A DNA stretch of 50,438 bases from Caulobacteraceae bacterium (GCA_025352165.1 JANXTX010000202.1:1-50438); one strand, 5' to 3'. Shown: positions 7,271-23,646, counted from the first letter of the stretch. Numbers and translations: made by a program. Notes: generated by a model not told the origin, from the sequence alone.

Positions 7271-10200
7271 TCGGCCGTTCCAGCGAGAGTTTGAGGTGCG
7301 GCGCCCGGGGCCGCCGCGCGCCTGTGGGGCCGTCGAAACCGGTCCAGGTAGAGATAGACAACCGGCGTGGTGAGAAGCGTGATGAACTGGCTGACCAGAA
7401 GGCCGCCAATGATCGTGATGCCCAACGGCTGCCTTAATTCGGCCCCCTCACCCCAACCGATCGCCAGGGGCAGCGCGCCGAGCATCGCGGCGAACGTTGT
7501 CATCATGATCGGCCGGAATCTAGTGAGGGCGGCCTGCCTGATGGCGTCTGCCGGCGCCAGGCCTTGATCGCGCTCGGCGGCAAGGGCGAAGTCAATCATC
7601 AAAATCGCATTCTTCTTCACGATGCCGATCAGGAGAATTACGCCAATCAATGCAATGATCGTAAACTGGATGTGAAACACGATCAGGGCGATCACGGCTC
7701 CGATTCCCGCTGACGGCAACGTCGAAAGCACGGTCAATGGATGGACGAAGCTTTCATAGAGAATTCCCAGCACGAGATAGATGGCTACGATGGCCGCCAA
7801 CACCAGCACCGGCTCATTCGACAGGGAGTCCTGGAACACCTTGGCGGTTCCCTGGAATCCACCATGGATAGTGCTTGGCAGGCCAACCTCCGCCTGTGCC
7901 TGGATGATCGCCTTCGCCGCTTCCCCCAATGACCTCCCCGGCGCGAGGTTGAACGAGATCGTGGTGGCGGGCTGACTGTCCTGGTGGTTCACGGAGGTTG
8001 GCGTCGCCGCGTCAGCCCAGGTGGCGATTGCTGAGAGCGGCACAATGGTTTCGGCCGCGGTGCTGACGGCGACGCCCTGGGAGGCTCCTCGCGCCGGCGG
8101 AGCAGTCGGTCCCGCCACGGGCGTGGCGCCGACGGCCAGGGCCGTGCCGGTGGCCGCGCTGACCTGACCTGGTTGACCGGCAATCGCCGGAGTGGCGCCG
8201 AGCGGCGCGGCCCCCAGGACGGCCGCTGCCACCTGAGTGGACGTGGTCGCGGACGTCGCCGATCTTCCTGTCGCGGCGCCGGCTGCATGGCCGTTGCTTA
8301 CATAAAGGTCCTGGAGCGCCGTCGGGTCGCGTGAGAACTCCGGGGCGACCTCCATGACGACATGGTACTGGTTGGTATCGCGGTAGATCGTCGACACCTG
8401 CCGCTGACCAAAGGCATCATAAAGGACGTTGTCTATGGCTCGATTGGTCAGGCCGAGCCGCTGGGCCCTATCGTAGTCAATCCTTACAAAGCTCTCGAGC
8501 CCGTGGTCCGCCTGGTCGGTGTTGACGTCGACGAGCGCGGGCTGTGCTTTCATCGCTTCCGCCAGTCGCCCCGCCCACTGGCGCAGGTCCCCCAGGTTTT
8601 GACCTTTCAGCGTGAATTGGTAGGTGGCGCTGCTTTGGCGGCCGCCAACGCGTATGTCCTGGGCGGGATTGAGGAACAGCCTTGCCCCGACAACGTGCGC
8701 GAGCTTTGGCCGTAGCCGTGAGATGACATCCTCGGCGCTATCGTGGCGCTGAGATTTCGGCAGAAGCGAGGTGACTAGATAGCCGCCTGATGCCCGGCCA
8801 CCGGCAAACGCGACAACCGTCTGCACAGCGGGATCATGGTGAATAATGCCAACGAAGCGGCGCAAACGTTGCTGGCTGACGGCGAACGAGCTGGACTGAT
8901 CAGTCTGCAATCCCCCCATCATCAGGCCCGTATCCTGCTCCGGGAAGAAACCCTTGGGGACTATGGTGAACAGATAGATGTTGAGGATGATGGTGACGGC
9001 GAAAACGACCAGCATCACGGGCCCCGCGCCCAAGGCCCAGTCCAGGGCCACTTCATAGTAGCGGGTCATCCTGGCGAACATGCCTTTCGATAACCGCGCG
9101 AGCCGTCCTTCGCCGGCGCCGGGTTTCTTCGCATCAACCAGGTAGGCGCACATCATCGGCGTCGTGGTCAGCGATATCAGCAGTGACACCAGTATTGCGG
9201 CTGACAGGGTGATCGCGAACTCGCGGAACAGACGTCCGACCAGGCCGCCCATCAACAGGATCGGAATGAAGACCGCCACCAGCGAAAGGCTGATGGACAG
9301 AACGGTGAAGGCCACTTCACGCGCGCCCAGAATCGCCGCGTCGAAACGACCCATGCCGGCTTCAACGTGCCGGGTGATGTTCTCCAGAACGACAATGGCG
9401 TCGTCGACGACGAAGCCTGTGGCGACGGTCAGCGCCATCAGCGACAGATTGTCGAGGGAGAAATGCAGCAGGTACATGACCCCGATCGCGCCTAGCAGGG
9501 ATACGGCCACCGCAACGCTTGGAATCAGGACCGCCCTTCCATTCAGCAGAAAAAAGGCCGTTACGGCGATAACCAACAGGACCGCGAACGCCGCGGTTCT
9601 TTCGACATCGGCGAGTGAGGCCCGGATCGACACCGTCCGGTCCACCGCCACATTGAGATCGATATCCGCCGGCAGGGCCTGCCTCAGTTTGGGGATCAAC
9701 GCCTTCACACGATCCACGGCGCCGATGATGTTGGCGCCCGGCTGGCGGGTGATCACCAGCGCAACCGCGGGCTGTTCATTGATGATGCCAAGATTGTGAA
9801 TGTCTTCGACCGAATCGGCTACCCGCGCGATATCCCTCAACCGAACTGTCGCGCCCCCCCGTGATGCGATGACAAGTGGCGCGTAGTCCGCAGCCCTGGT
9901 CCCCGCATCGTTTGTATAGATCTGGTATCGAAGTCGCCCGTCGTCGACCACACCTTTGGGGCGATTGGCGTTCGCGGAGGCGAGCGCGGCCCGGACATCC
10001 TCCAGGCCAATGCCATAGCGGGCCAGGGCGAGCGGGTTCAGCTCCACGCGAACCGCCGGTAGGGACGCGCCGCCGACATTGACGTCGCCGACGCCCTTTA
10101 ACTGCAGAAGTTGCTGTTGCAGGACGGTGACGGCGACATCATAGATTTGGCCCGGCGAGCGCGTCTTCGATGTCAGAGCGAGGATAACGATCGGCGAGTC

Positions 10201-10605
10201 CGCCGGATTGACCTTCCGATAGGTCGGATTGCTGCGAAGCGTAACCGGCAGGTCGGGTCTGGCGGCATTGATCGCGGCCTGTACGTCGCGCGCGGCGCCA
10301 TCAATGTTGCGGTCCAGGCCAAACTGAAGAGTGATCTGTGTCTGGCCGACACTGCTTCGGGAGGTCATCTCGGTGACATTTGAAATGATTCCCAGATGCT
10401 TCTCCAATGGTCCCGCGACACTTGTCGCCATGGTATCCGGGCTGGCGCCAGGGAGGTTTGCGCTGACAGAGATGGTTGGAAAATCCACCTGTGGCAGTGG
10501 CGATATGGGCAGCTGGAAATAGGCGGCGAAGCCTGCCAGAGCCAACCCCAGAGTCAGCAGGACCGTCGCGATCGGCCGCCGGATGAACAGGGCTGAGATG
10601 TTCAA
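7267..10605 (-). CDS. RND (HAE1/MdtC-like) multidrug efflux permease
   Basis: [50 protein letters not shown]...SVNHQDSQPATTISFNLAPG. Contains an Ala/Thr/Gly-rich insertion. Overlaps the outer-membrane gene by 4 bp. Confidence 0.95.
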   Translation of the reverse strand: MNISALFIRRPIATVLLTLGLALAGFAAYFQLPISPLPQVDFPTISVSANLPGASPDTMATSVAGPLEKHLGIISNVTEMTSRSSVGQTQITLQFGLDRNIDGAARDVQAAINAARPDLPVTLRSNPTYRKVNPADSPIVILALTSKTRSPGQIYDVAVTVLQQQLLQLKGVGDVNVGGASLPAVRVELNPLALARYGIGLEDVRAALASANANRPKGVVDDGRLRYQIYTNDAGTRAADYAPLVIASRGGATVRLRDIARVADSVEDIHNLGIINEQPAVALVITRQPGANIIGAVDRVKALIPKLRQALPADIDLNVAVDRTVSIRASLADVERTAAFAVLLVIAVTAFFLLNGRAVLIPSVAVAVSLLGAIGVMYLLHFSLDNLSLMALTVATGFVVDDAIVVLENITRHVEAGMGRFDAAILGAREVAFTVLSISLSLVAVFIPILLMGGLVGRLFREFAITLSAAILVSLLISLTTTPMMCAYLVDAKKPGAGEGRLARLSKGMFARMTRYYEVALDWALGAGPVMLVVFAVTIILNIYLFTIVPKGFFPEQDTGLMMGGLQTDQSSSFAVSQQRLRRFVGIIHHDPAVQTVVAFAGGRASGGYLVTSLLPKSQRHDSAEDVISRLRPKLAHVVGARLFLNPAQDIRVGGRQSSATYQFTLKGQNLGDLRQWAGRLAEAMKAQPALVDVNTDQADHGLESFVRIDYDRAQRLGLTNRAIDNVLYDAFGQRQVSTIYRDTNQYHVVMEVAPEFSRDPTALQDLYVSNGHAAGAATGRSATSATTSTQVAAAVLGAAPLGATPAIAGQPGQVSAATGTALAVGATPVAGPTAPPARGASQGVAVSTAAETIVPLSAIATWADAATPTSVNHQDSQPATTISFNLAPGRSLGEAAKAIIQAQAEVGLPSTIHGGFQGTAKVFQDSLSNEPVLVLAAIVAIYLVLGILYESFVHPLTVLSTLPSAGIGAVIALIVFHIQFTIIALIGVILLIGIVKKNAILMIDFALAAERDQGLAPADAIRQAALTRFRPIMMTTFAAMLGALPLAIGWGEGAELRQPLGITIIGGLLVSQFITLLTTPVVYLYLDRFRRPHRRAAAPGAAPQTLAGTAE

Positions 10606-10624
10606 TTTGGATTGATCCGGCGGA

Positions 10625-13600
10625 TCAAGCCCGCCTCCCCAGGCGACGCGCCAGTCGGCCGAACTGAAGGTAGATCACCGGTGTGGTGAAAAGCGTAAGG
10701 GCCTGGCTGACGATCAGACCGCCAACGATACTGATGCCGAGCGGGCGCCGCAGTTCCGAGCCCACACCCCAGCCAAGCATCAATGGCGCCGCCGCGAAAA
10801 GAGCGGCCAGGGTGGTCATAATGATGGGGCGAAAGCGGAGCAGCGCCGCCTGATGAATAGCCTCGCGCGGGCCTTTGCCCTGGTTGCGTTCGGCATCGAG
10901 GGCGAAGTCGATCATCATGATCGCATTCTTCTTGACGATACCGATCAGCAGCACGAGGCCGACAATGCCCATCACGCCCAGATCCTGACCGGCCACGACG
11001 AGGGCGAACAGCGCTCCCGCCCCGGCCGACGGGAGCGTAGAGAGTATCGTCATGGGGTGGATATAGCTTTCGTAGAGCACCCCGAGCACGATGTAGACGG
11101 TGACGATCGCCGCAAGGATCAGCCATAGTTCGTTGCCGAGTGAAGACTGGAAAGCACTCGCCGCGCCAAGAAAGGCAGTGGTGATCGTGTCGGGAACGCC
11201 GATGTCCTTTTCGGCGGCCTTGATCGAAGAGACCGCGCCCCCCAAAGCAACGCCCGGAGCGGTATCGAAGCCGATGTTCGCTGAGGGAAACTGGCCGACG
11301 TGATTGACCTGCAATGGCGCCGTCCGCGGCTGAATCGTGGCGATGGCGGAAAGCTGTGTCGAGCCGGAACCCGCGGTCGGCAGATAAAGCGTCCGCAGCG
11401 CTTCTGGACTTTGCAGGAGCGCAGGGTCGGCCTCCAGTATCACCCGCTCCTGACTAGCCTGGGTGAAGATTGTCGAAACGATCCGCTGGCCGAAAGCATA
11501 GTACAACGTGTCATCGACGGTCGCCGCCGTGACGCCCAATCGCGCGGCGGTGTCACGGTCGATATTCACGTAGGCCGACAAGCCGTCGTCCTGCAGGTCC
11601 GACCCGACGTTTCGGAGCTTCTCGTCAGCCCGAAGCCTTGAGACGAGCCTTTCCGACCATGTCCCGACGGTTTGGGTATCCGAGCCCTCCAGCGCGAACT
11701 GGTATTGCGTCTTTCCCGACGCGGCGTCGATTGTCAGGTCCTGTACGGGCCGAAGGTAAAGCGTGACGCCTGGCAGATCGCTTGCTTTGGCGCGTAATCG
11801 ATCCAGGATACTCGTCACCGAAGAGCCGCGGTGACCGAATGGCTTGAGATTGATCAGTAGCCGCCCGTCGTTGAGTGTCGCATTCGTTCCATCGACGCCG
11901 ATGAAGCCTGTCAGGCTCGCGACATCGGGATCGGACAGCAAGCGTCCAGCAAGATCGGATTGTATCTTGGCCATACCGCCAAACGACACGGACTGACCTG
12001 CTTCGACTACACCCTCGACCACGCCGGTATCCTGCGTTGGAAAGAGACCCTTCGGGATCAGGAGATATAGCAGGACAGTGATCGCGAGCGTGGTGAGCGC
12101 CACCAGCAAGGTCGCCGCCTGCCGATCAAGCACCCAGTTCAGCGCACGGTCATAACGCGCGATCACCCCGTCAATGACCTGCTTCGATCTGCGACCGAAG
12201 GCTGACTCCTCCACCGCATCGTGGGAACTGAGCCATCGGGCGGAGAGCGTCGGCACAAGCGTCAGTGAAACTATCGCCGAGATTATGATCGTCACCGAGA
12301 GGGTGATCGCAAACTCGCGAAACAGGCGTCCGACCACATCGCCCATGAACAACAAGGGAATCAGAACCGCGATCAATGACACCGTCAGTGAGATGATTGT
12401 GAAGCCGATCTGTTCCGCGCCCTTCAACGCGGCGGCCATCGGTGTCTCACCCGCCTCAAGGTAGCGCGAGATATTCTCGATCATAACAATCGCGTCATCT
12501 ACGACAAAGCCAGTGGCGATGGTCATCGCCATCAACGTGAGATTGTTGAGGGAGAAATGCAGGATGTACATCGCGGCAAAGGCCCCCACCAATGACAGGG
12601 GAACCGCGACCGAGGCGATGAATGTCGCCGGGAGACTTCGCAGGAACAGAAAAATTACTGCAATGACCAGGGAAATGCTCAGCATCAGCTCAAATTCGAC
12701 GTCATGAACGGAAGCCCGAATGCCCGTTGTGCGATCGGTTACCAGCGTCACATTCACCGATCTGGGAATGCCGGCCGTGAGTTGCGGCAGGGCCTGTTTT
12801 ATCTTGTCGACCGTGGCGATTACGTTGGCGCCGGGTTGCCTCTGAATGTTCAGCAGAACCGCGGGCGTGACGCTATTGACGGCCCCGTAGATGGCGCCGA
12901 GACGGCTGTTTTCCGCTCCCTGCACGACCTTCGCGACATCACGAAGGCGGACTGGCGCGCCGCCGCGATAGGATATGATCTGAGTGCCGTAATCGGCGGG
13001 CGTAAGAAGCTGGTCGTTGGCGTCGATGGCGTACGCGCGCGTCGGTCCGTCAAAAGCGCCCTTGGCGCCGTTGGCATTTGCAGAGCCGATGGCAGTCGCC
13101 AGGTTGGCGAGTGTCAGGCCGTTCGCCGCCAACTGTCGGGTATTGGCCTGGATGCGCACCGCGGGTCGCTGACCGCCGCTGATTGAGACCAGACCGACGC
13201 CGCCTATCTGAGAGATCTTCTGCGCCAGCTGCTGGTCTGCGAGAGCCTCGACATCAGTGAGCGGCATCGTCTTCGATGTGAGGGCAATCGTCAGCACCGG
13301 TGCATCGGCGGGGTTCACCTTGGCGTAGATCGGCGGGGCCGGCAGGTCCGTCGGCAGCAGACTCGATGAGGCGTTGATCGCCGCCTGAACCTCCTGCTCG
13401 GCGATATCGAGCCCGAGGTCGAGGTTGAACTGCAAGGTGATCACCGAGGCGCCGCCCGAGCTGACCGACGACATCCGATTGAGGTCGGACATCTGTCCGA
13501 ACTGCACCTCGAGAGGCGCCGTAACCGTGGTGGCCATCACCTCCGGACTCGCGCCGGAATAGAAGGTCTGAACCTGGATGGTCGGATAGTCGACTTCCGG

Positions 13601-13711
13601 CAATGCGGACAGCGCCAGGAAGTGAAATGCCACGAGGCCCGCGAGCAGAATCGCCGCCATCATGAGCGATGTCGCCACCGGGCGCACAATGAAGGGGCGC
13701 GATGGGTTCAT
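10625..13711 (-). CDS. RND (MdtB-like) multidrug efflux permease
   Basis: [69 protein letters not shown]. Confidence 0.95.
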   Translation of the reverse strand: MNPSRPFIVRPVATSLMMAAILLAGLVAFHFLALSALPEVDYPTIQVQTFYSGASPEVMATTVTAPLEVQFGQMSDLNRMSSVSSGGASVITLQFNLDLGLDIAEQEVQAAINASSSLLPTDLPAPPIYAKVNPADAPVLTIALTSKTMPLTDVEALADQQLAQKISQIGGVGLVSISGGQRPAVRIQANTRQLAANGLTLANLATAIGSANANGAKGAFDGPTRAYAIDANDQLLTPADYGTQIISYRGGAPVRLRDVAKVVQGAENSRLGAIYGAVNSVTPAVLLNIQRQPGANVIATVDKIKQALPQLTAGIPRSVNVTLVTDRTTGIRASVHDVEFELMLSISLVIAVIFLFLRSLPATFIASVAVPLSLVGAFAAMYILHFSLNNLTLMAMTIATGFVVDDAIVMIENISRYLEAGETPMAAALKGAEQIGFTIISLTVSLIAVLIPLLFMGDVVGRLFREFAITLSVTIIISAIVSLTLVPTLSARWLSSHDAVEESAFGRRSKQVIDGVIARYDRALNWVLDRQAATLLVALTTLAITVLLYLLIPKGLFPTQDTGVVEGVVEAGQSVSFGGMAKIQSDLAGRLLSDPDVASLTGFIGVDGTNATLNDGRLLINLKPFGHRGSSVTSILDRLRAKASDLPGVTLYLRPVQDLTIDAASGKTQYQFALEGSDTQTVGTWSERLVSRLRADEKLRNVGSDLQDDGLSAYVNIDRDTAARLGVTAATVDDTLYYAFGQRIVSTIFTQASQERVILEADPALLQSPEALRTLYLPTAGSGSTQLSAIATIQPRTAPLQVNHVGQFPSANIGFDTAPGVALGGAVSSIKAAEKDIGVPDTITTAFLGAASAFQSSLGNELWLILAAIVTVYIVLGVLYESYIHPMTILSTLPSAGAGALFALVVAGQDLGVMGIVGLVLLIGIVKKNAIMMIDFALDAERNQGKGPREAIHQAALLRFRPIIMTTLAALFAAAPLMLGWGVGSELRRPLGISIVGGLIVSQALTLFTTPVIYLQFGRLARRLGRRA

Positions 13712-13745
13712 GACGCGCTATACGCGGGCTTCCATTGGTCCCCGA

Positions 13746-15038
13746 TCATTCGCCGTCCGCGCCACCGCCGTGCCGGTGGTGATGACCACCCGGGGGGCCG
13801 CCAAATGTCGGACGTTGGCCCGGCAGGACGATCTTCGCCCCGTCGCGCAATCGATCGCCCCCATCGGTGATGACTGTCTCTCCGACCCTGAGGCCCGAAA
13901 TGATCGATACTGATTCTGGTGCGCCCGGACCCAGGGTGACAGGGCGAACCTTTACCGTGTGGTCGGGCTGGAGCACCCAGACAAAATCTCCCTGAGGTCC
14001 ATGGCGAACAGCGGTCGTCGGCACCACCACCTGGTTCTCCAGTGTCTTCACCAGAAGCGAGACGTTGACGAACTGGTCCGGGAATAAAGCTCCAGCCCTG
14101 TTGGCAAACAGCGCCTTCGCCTTCACCGTTCCGGTGGTGGTGTCGATTACGTTGTCCAGAGTGGCCAACCTGCCTCGCGCCAGCATGACGCCCCCCGTTC
14201 GGTCGAGAGCGTCCACCGGCAGTCCGCTTCCGCCGTTGGAACTGTTCATTACCGCGGTGATGTCGTCTTCGGGGATAGAGAACACCACGCTCATCGGGTC
14301 GATCTGGGTGACAACGACAATTGGTGTGGAGGCGTTGGCGGCAATCTGATTGCCACGATCGATCTGTCGAAGCCCGACCCGGCCAGCGACCGGCGAAGTG
14401 ATGCGAGTGAACGATAGATTGAGCCTGGCGTTGGCCAGGGAAGCCTGATCGGCGCTCACGGTCGCCTGCTCCTGCTTGACCAAGGCGTTCTGCGTGTCGA
14501 CCTGTTGGCCCGCGATGGAATCCTGACTCTTCAGCAGGCGATATCGCGTCAGGTCGAGCTTCGCGTCATCAAGCAGGGCCTGATCGTGTTGCAGTTGAGC
14601 CTCTGCCTGATCGACGGCAACCTCGAACGGCCGGGGATCGATCCGCGCGAGGAGTTGCCCCTCGCGCACCATCTGTCCCTCCTTGAAGTTGACGCTGACC
14701 AGCATGCCAGAGACTCTTGAATTAACATTCACCGTGGCAATCGGCGTGACTGTGCCAAGGGCATCAAGGCGTATTGGGATGGCTCCCACCGTAGCCATGC
14801 TTACACCCACCGTGATGGGCGGCAGGCGGCCCCCCGAGCCGAAACCTGATCCCATCCCCGGTTCGTTTTTCGCACCCGCGCCTGATGATCCACCTTGGCC
14901 AACGCAATATGTCAATGCGACCGCAACCAACACGGCCAAACCAATCGCGATTGCTATCGACAGGAGGGTTCTCGGGGCAGACCCCTCGCGTGCCGCACTG
15001 CGTTTCGACGGCTCAGGCAGGGCGCTTTCTTCGATCAT
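13746..15038 (-). CDS. RND periplasmic adaptor (MdtA-like membrane fusion protein)
   Basis: ALGTVTPIATVNVNSRVSGMLVSVNFKEGQMVREGQLLARIDPRPFEVAVDQAEAQL; ...VVVPTTAVRHGPQGDFVWVL. Confidence 0.94.
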   Translation of the reverse strand: MIEESALPEPSKRSAAREGSAPRTLLSIAIAIGLAVLVAVALTYCVGQGGSSGAGAKNEPGMGSGFGSGGRLPPITVGVSMATVGAIPIRLDALGTVTPIATVNVNSRVSGMLVSVNFKEGQMVREGQLLARIDPRPFEVAVDQAEAQLQHDQALLDDAKLDLTRYRLLKSQDSIAGQQVDTQNALVKQEQATVSADQASLANARLNLSFTRITSPVAGRVGLRQIDRGNQIAANASTPIVVVTQIDPMSVVFSIPEDDITAVMNSSNGGSGLPVDALDRTGGVMLARGRLATLDNVIDTTTGTVKAKALFANRAGALFPDQFVNVSLLVKTLENQVVVPTTAVRHGPQGDFVWVLQPDHTVKVRPVTLGPGAPESVSIISGLRVGETVITDGGDRLRDGAKIVLPGQRPTFGGPPGGHHHRHGGGADGE

Positions 15039-15214
15039 TCGCTATCCAGGCTCCGAGGCTTGCGCCTTTGATCACATGAGGCGTCCGATTCCGAATTTCG
15101 AATCTGACATCGGTACGGAAAATCCACCTCAGAATCCATCAAGAGATCAGACCAGTGCCCGATATCTGCTAAACAGTTGCGGTTGACGAGGCCGTAAGCC
15201 GAATTTGGGGCGTC

Positions 15215-16075
15215 ATGAAAATATTGATCACTGGCGGTGGAGGGCAGGTAGCGCGGGCGCTTTCGGCGGCGGCCCCAGCCGAATGGTCCGTCTCCGCGCC
15301 GGCCAGAGCGGAACTGGATATCCTTGATCAGGGCGCACTTCGGGACCTGATGAAACGGTCGCGACCGGATGTGGTCATCAATACGGCAGCCTACACCGCA
15401 GTCGACCGCGCTGAAACGGAAGCGGGCCAGGCATGGCGGGTCAATCGGGATGGCGCGGCAAACATCGCTATCGCCGCCTCGGGATGTGGAGCGCGCGTCG
15501 TGCACCTTTCCACCGACTATGTCTTTGATGGCCGCTCGCATCGGCCCTATCGCCCGGATGATCAGACGAACCCTCTAAGCGTTTATGGCGCCTCGAAGCT
15601 CGCCGGTGAAAGGGCGGTTGCCGAAGCTGCTCCGGATGCTTTGATTGTCCGCACCTCGTGGGTCTATTCGGCGGGCCCGGCTAACTTTCTGGCCGCCATC
15701 CTGGCCAGGATGACCACCGGTATGGAAGTCAGGGTTGTCGATGACCAGATCGGTACGCCGACGTCCGCGGCATCCCTCGCCGGGGCGCTTTGGGACCTGA
15801 TCGCGCGCAATGCCAGCGGGGTTTTTCACTACACCGATGCGGGAGTCGCTTCGTGGTATGACTTTGCCTGCGCGATCGGAGACGAGGTCGCTGCCCGCGG
15901 CATCATTAATGGCAGGCCGAGTGTGGCGCCGATCCCCTCGCATGAGCGGCCGAGCGCCGCCGCGCGACCCGCCTACAGCGTGCTCGACAAGTCTGAAACG
16001 TGGCGACTTCTGGGTGGTCCTTCACCACACTGGCGCCAGGCGCTGCACGGGGTGTTTCTGCACCTGACGACATAA
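15215..16075 (+). CDS. rfbD: dTDP-4-dehydrorhamnose reductase
   Basis: MKILITGGGGQVARAL; DVVINTAAYTAVDRAE; HLSTDYVFDG; PLSVYGASKLAGERAV; LIVRTSWVYS. Confidence 0.93.
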   Translation: MKILITGGGGQVARALSAAAPAEWSVSAPARAELDILDQGALRDLMKRSRPDVVINTAAYTAVDRAETEAGQAWRVNRDGAANIAIAASGCGARVVHLSTDYVFDGRSHRPYRPDDQTNPLSVYGASKLAGERAVAEAAPDALIVRTSWVYSAGPANFLAAILARMTTGMEVRVVDDQIGTPTSAASLAGALWDLIARNASGVFHYTDAGVASWYDFACAIGDEVAARGIINGRPSVAPIPSHERPSAAARPAYSVLDKSETWRLLGGPSPHWRQALHGVFLHLTT

Positions 16076-16113
16076 CCATCCAGCCTGCCGCAGGCTTGGC
16101 GAGGTATCAACGG

Positions 16114-16995
16114 ATGACCTTTGGACGCAAGCCAAGGATCCTTAACGTAGGCCTCGTGGGGCCTTGGCGAGGCGACCTCGCCAATCATCGTGTCCGGGTG
16201 TTTTGGCTCATCGATTCCCAGGAAGCTACGGCCCGATTTGACCTGTTGTTGGTGACCTTTGAGGGAGAGCTTCCGGCCGAATGGGCCGCCGCCTTGCAGC
16301 GTGCGCTTACCGCTGGCACGCGTGTCCGCCATGTCGGTGAATACGTTGAGTCGGAGCGCCAGCGCCTGACTCGTACGCGGTTCACCAGTTCGGACGGCGA
16401 GCGCGCGCGCAGTCGGGTGAACCGACAACGCAAGGCGGCTTTGGAAAGGATCGTGATCATAGTTTCGTTGCCCATCAGCCTGCTGATCGGCATGGCCATT
16501 GCCGCCGCCATACTTCTTCTGATGGGGCGGCCGATTCTATTCAGGCAAACCCGGGTTGGACGTGATGGCATCGGCTTTGAGATGGCGAAATTTCGTACAA
16601 TGATCAATCCGACCGTCGGCGGTCAGGTGACACTGATCGATGATCCGAGAGTCACGCCACTCGGCAGGCTCCTTCGTCGGTACCATGCCGATGAATTGCC
16701 TCAACTGATGAATGTCATGATGGGCCATATGAGCCTTGTTGGCCCTCGCCCCGAGCAACCTGGGCTAACGAAAAGCTATACGCTGTTGGCCCCCGCGTTT
16801 GCGTTCCGAGTGCTTGTTCCGCCCGGGATGACGGGCTTGGCTCAGATACAGTCGGGTTACGCCAGCGATTTTCTGGAGCCCGAATTAAAACTTGAGCATG
16901 ATCTTTACTACATAAAGAATCAATCAATTCTTTTCGACGCGATCATACTCGCACGGACGGCGCTATTCCTGATTTGTGGCAATGAAGGCCGTTAA
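16114..16995 (+). CDS. Bacterial sugar transferase (undecaprenyl-phosphate glycosyl-1-phosphate transferase family)
   Basis: RPILFRQTRVGRDGIGFEMAKFRTM...RLLRRYHADELPQLMNVMMGHMSLVGPRPEQP; start taken at ATG 16114, since the ORF-track start overlaps rfbD. Confidence 0.9.
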   Translation: MTFGRKPRILNVGLVGPWRGDLANHRVRVFWLIDSQEATARFDLLLVTFEGELPAEWAAALQRALTAGTRVRHVGEYVESERQRLTRTRFTSSDGERARSRVNRQRKAALERIVIIVSLPISLLIGMAIAAAILLLMGRPILFRQTRVGRDGIGFEMAKFRTMINPTVGGQVTLIDDPRVTPLGRLLRRYHADELPQLMNVMMGHMSLVGPRPEQPGLTKSYTLLAPAFAFRVLVPPGMTGLAQIQSGYASDFLEPELKLEHDLYYIKNQSILFDAIILARTALFLICGNEGR

Positions 16996-17037
16996 AGGTG
17001 GCTGGTTTGAAGCAGGCATTTACATTATAAGTCAACG

Positions 17038-18276
17038 CTAGTCGACAATTGAGGCATAAATCAAACTCTTCAGTTGGCCCCTGAAATTGAAAGTGCCGGA
17101 GGGCATCAACTGAGTCATGAAGACGACTGATAGTTCCTCTTCAGGGTCCACCCAAAATATCGTGGACGCCGCGCCACCCCAGTAGAAATCACCTCGGCCG
17201 ATTCCGCCATTGCGGACCTCGTCAAGTGTACTTGCAAAGCCGAGGCCAAATCCAACGCCGTCGTAGGTCGTCTCGGTAAAGCCACCGACGGCCATTTTCG
17301 TAAGCTCTTGCCCGTCCTTGAGATGATTTCGATGCATCAGTGAGAGCGTGCGGGGTCCAAGGATCCGCGCGCCGTCGAGTTCACCACCGCGCCGCAACAT
17401 TTCGCAAAAGCGGAGGTAGTCCGCGGTCGTCGAAACCATTCCACCACCACCGGAGAAGAAAATCGGCTCCTTGAGGTAGCCGCTCGTTTCGGGCGAGTCG
17501 AACAGTTGGAGCGACTTGTCAGGCGCTCTCGAATAATTTGCGCACAACCGAGCGGCCTTTTCGGGAGGCACGAAAAAGGCCGTGTCCTTCATTCCGAGAG
17601 GCTCAAATATTTCCTGCGTCAGGAATCGGTCAAATCGCTGGCCACTGATGCGCTCGACGAGGGCTCCGCAGACATCGGTGGCATAGGAGTACATCCACCG
17701 CTCACCGGGATGGTACAGCAGGGGAACGTGCGCGAGCTTTTCCATGAAGCTTGAGAGGGTTTCGCCGTCGTTCCGACGGACGCCCGCCTCCAGATAGGCT
17801 TCGTCGAGCTCCGGGGTAATGCTGGGAGAACCCAATGACACGAGTGCCGCGCCATATGTCAGGCCGCCGGTATGGCAGAGCATATCGCGGATGGAGGGCG
17901 CGCGCCGTGGCGGCTCGGTAACCATGTTTGAGCCGGACCCGGAGAGCCAAACGCGTTGCTGCTTCCAGGAAGGAAAAAACCGGCTGACCGGATCATTCAA
18001 CTGAAAATAGCCACGCTCGAACAACATCATCAACGCCACGGACGTGATTGGCTTGCTCATGGAGTAGATGCGAAAGATAGCGTCGTCGGCCATCTTTCGA
18101 TTCTTTTCGCGATCCATGAGGCCCATCGACCTGAAATAGGCTAGACGCCCGCGGCGCGAAATGGCCACCTGACATCCGCTAATCTTGCCTGGAGTGATGT
18201 AGTTACGTTCGAGGTGGTCGGTTACGCGTTCAAGCCGTGCGATCGAGAGACCGCCAGAATCAGGGGCGTGCTCCAT
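17038..18276 (-). CDS. Serine hydrolase (class C beta-lactamase-like)
   Basis: FRIYSMSKPITSVALMMLF (SxxK), YSYATDVCGALVERISG (YxN-type region); start ATG at 18276 overlaps the stop of the upstream gene (TAATG). Confidence 0.88.
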   Translation of the reverse strand: MEHAPDSGGLSIARLERVTDHLERNYITPGKISGCQVAISRRGRLAYFRSMGLMDREKNRKMADDAIFRIYSMSKPITSVALMMLFERGYFQLNDPVSRFFPSWKQQRVWLSGSGSNMVTEPPRRAPSIRDMLCHTGGLTYGAALVSLGSPSITPELDEAYLEAGVRRNDGETLSSFMEKLAHVPLLYHPGERWMYSYATDVCGALVERISGQRFDRFLTQEIFEPLGMKDTAFFVPPEKAARLCANYSRAPDKSLQLFDSPETSGYLKEPIFFSGGGGMVSTTADYLRFCEMLRRGGELDGARILGPRTLSLMHRNHLKDGQELTKMAVGGFTETTYDGVGFGLGFASTLDEVRNGGIGRGDFYWGGAASTIFWVDPEEELSVVFMTQLMPSGTFNFRGQLKSLIYASIVD

Positions 18277-18788
18277 TAATGGCCTCCCGCCTGCACTGCA
18301 GTTTTGCTCACAGGCGCGTTGATATCCCAAATGGCTTTCCATGTGCCATCGGTCTGGGGCTTGTACACAGTCACATAGTTCCCTTTTTCGGTCACAACTT
18401 CCTGCGTGCGCGAATCCGTCGCAGTCTGCGTATAGGCGCCGCGGGCCACGGCCAGATCGCCCGACGCCGCTACGTCTACCTTGTCACTGGAAAATGATAG
18501 CGTGAACGCTTTGTCTTCAAGCGCGCCCTGCACGTTCGCCCTTATCGCGGCAATGCCGACCAAAGGCGGAGCGCCGGGCGCCATCATTGTTGCATTCGCC
18601 GCATAATGGTTCGAAAGCGCGGTTGCGTCACCGCTTTTCCAATCGCTGTTCCAGTGCACCTCATCCGTCTTGATCGCGTCGACGATCCTGGCCGGGTCCG
18701 CGGAAGCGGGAGCCGAAGGCCCTTTTGCCTGGCAGGCAAAAAGCAGAAGCGCCGAACAGGCGGACATTAGCATCGGCGCGCACTTCAT
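18276..18788 (-). CDS. SnoaL/DUF4440-like (NTF2-fold) lipoprotein
   Basis: Lipobox-like signal MKCAPMLMSACSALLLFACQAKG; DEVHWNSDWKSGDATALSNHYAANATMMAPGAPPLVG. Confidence 0.8.
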   Translation of the reverse strand: MKCAPMLMSACSALLLFACQAKGPSAPASADPARIVDAIKTDEVHWNSDWKSGDATALSNHYAANATMMAPGAPPLVGIAAIRANVQGALEDKAFTLSFSSDKVDVAASGDLAVARGAYTQTATDSRTQEVVTEKGNYVTVYKPQTDGTWKAIWDINAPVSKTAVQAGGH

Positions 18789-19002
18789 TTGCTGCTCCCA
18801 GACTGGCGAAGCCGACCATCGCCGTCCGGGCGCCGATGCGTCAAGCGCGGTAAGGCAAAACAGACGAAATGTGATGCACCTTGGGGCAGAGCGCTACATA
18901 GAAGATGGCGCCTGTCGACAGGCCGTGCCTCGACAATATAAAGGCGGGGTCAGAACGCCTGTTGCCGAAACAGGGGTCACTTTGGGTTGAATGAGGTAGA
19001 AT

Positions 19003-23646
<4,644 letters not shown>

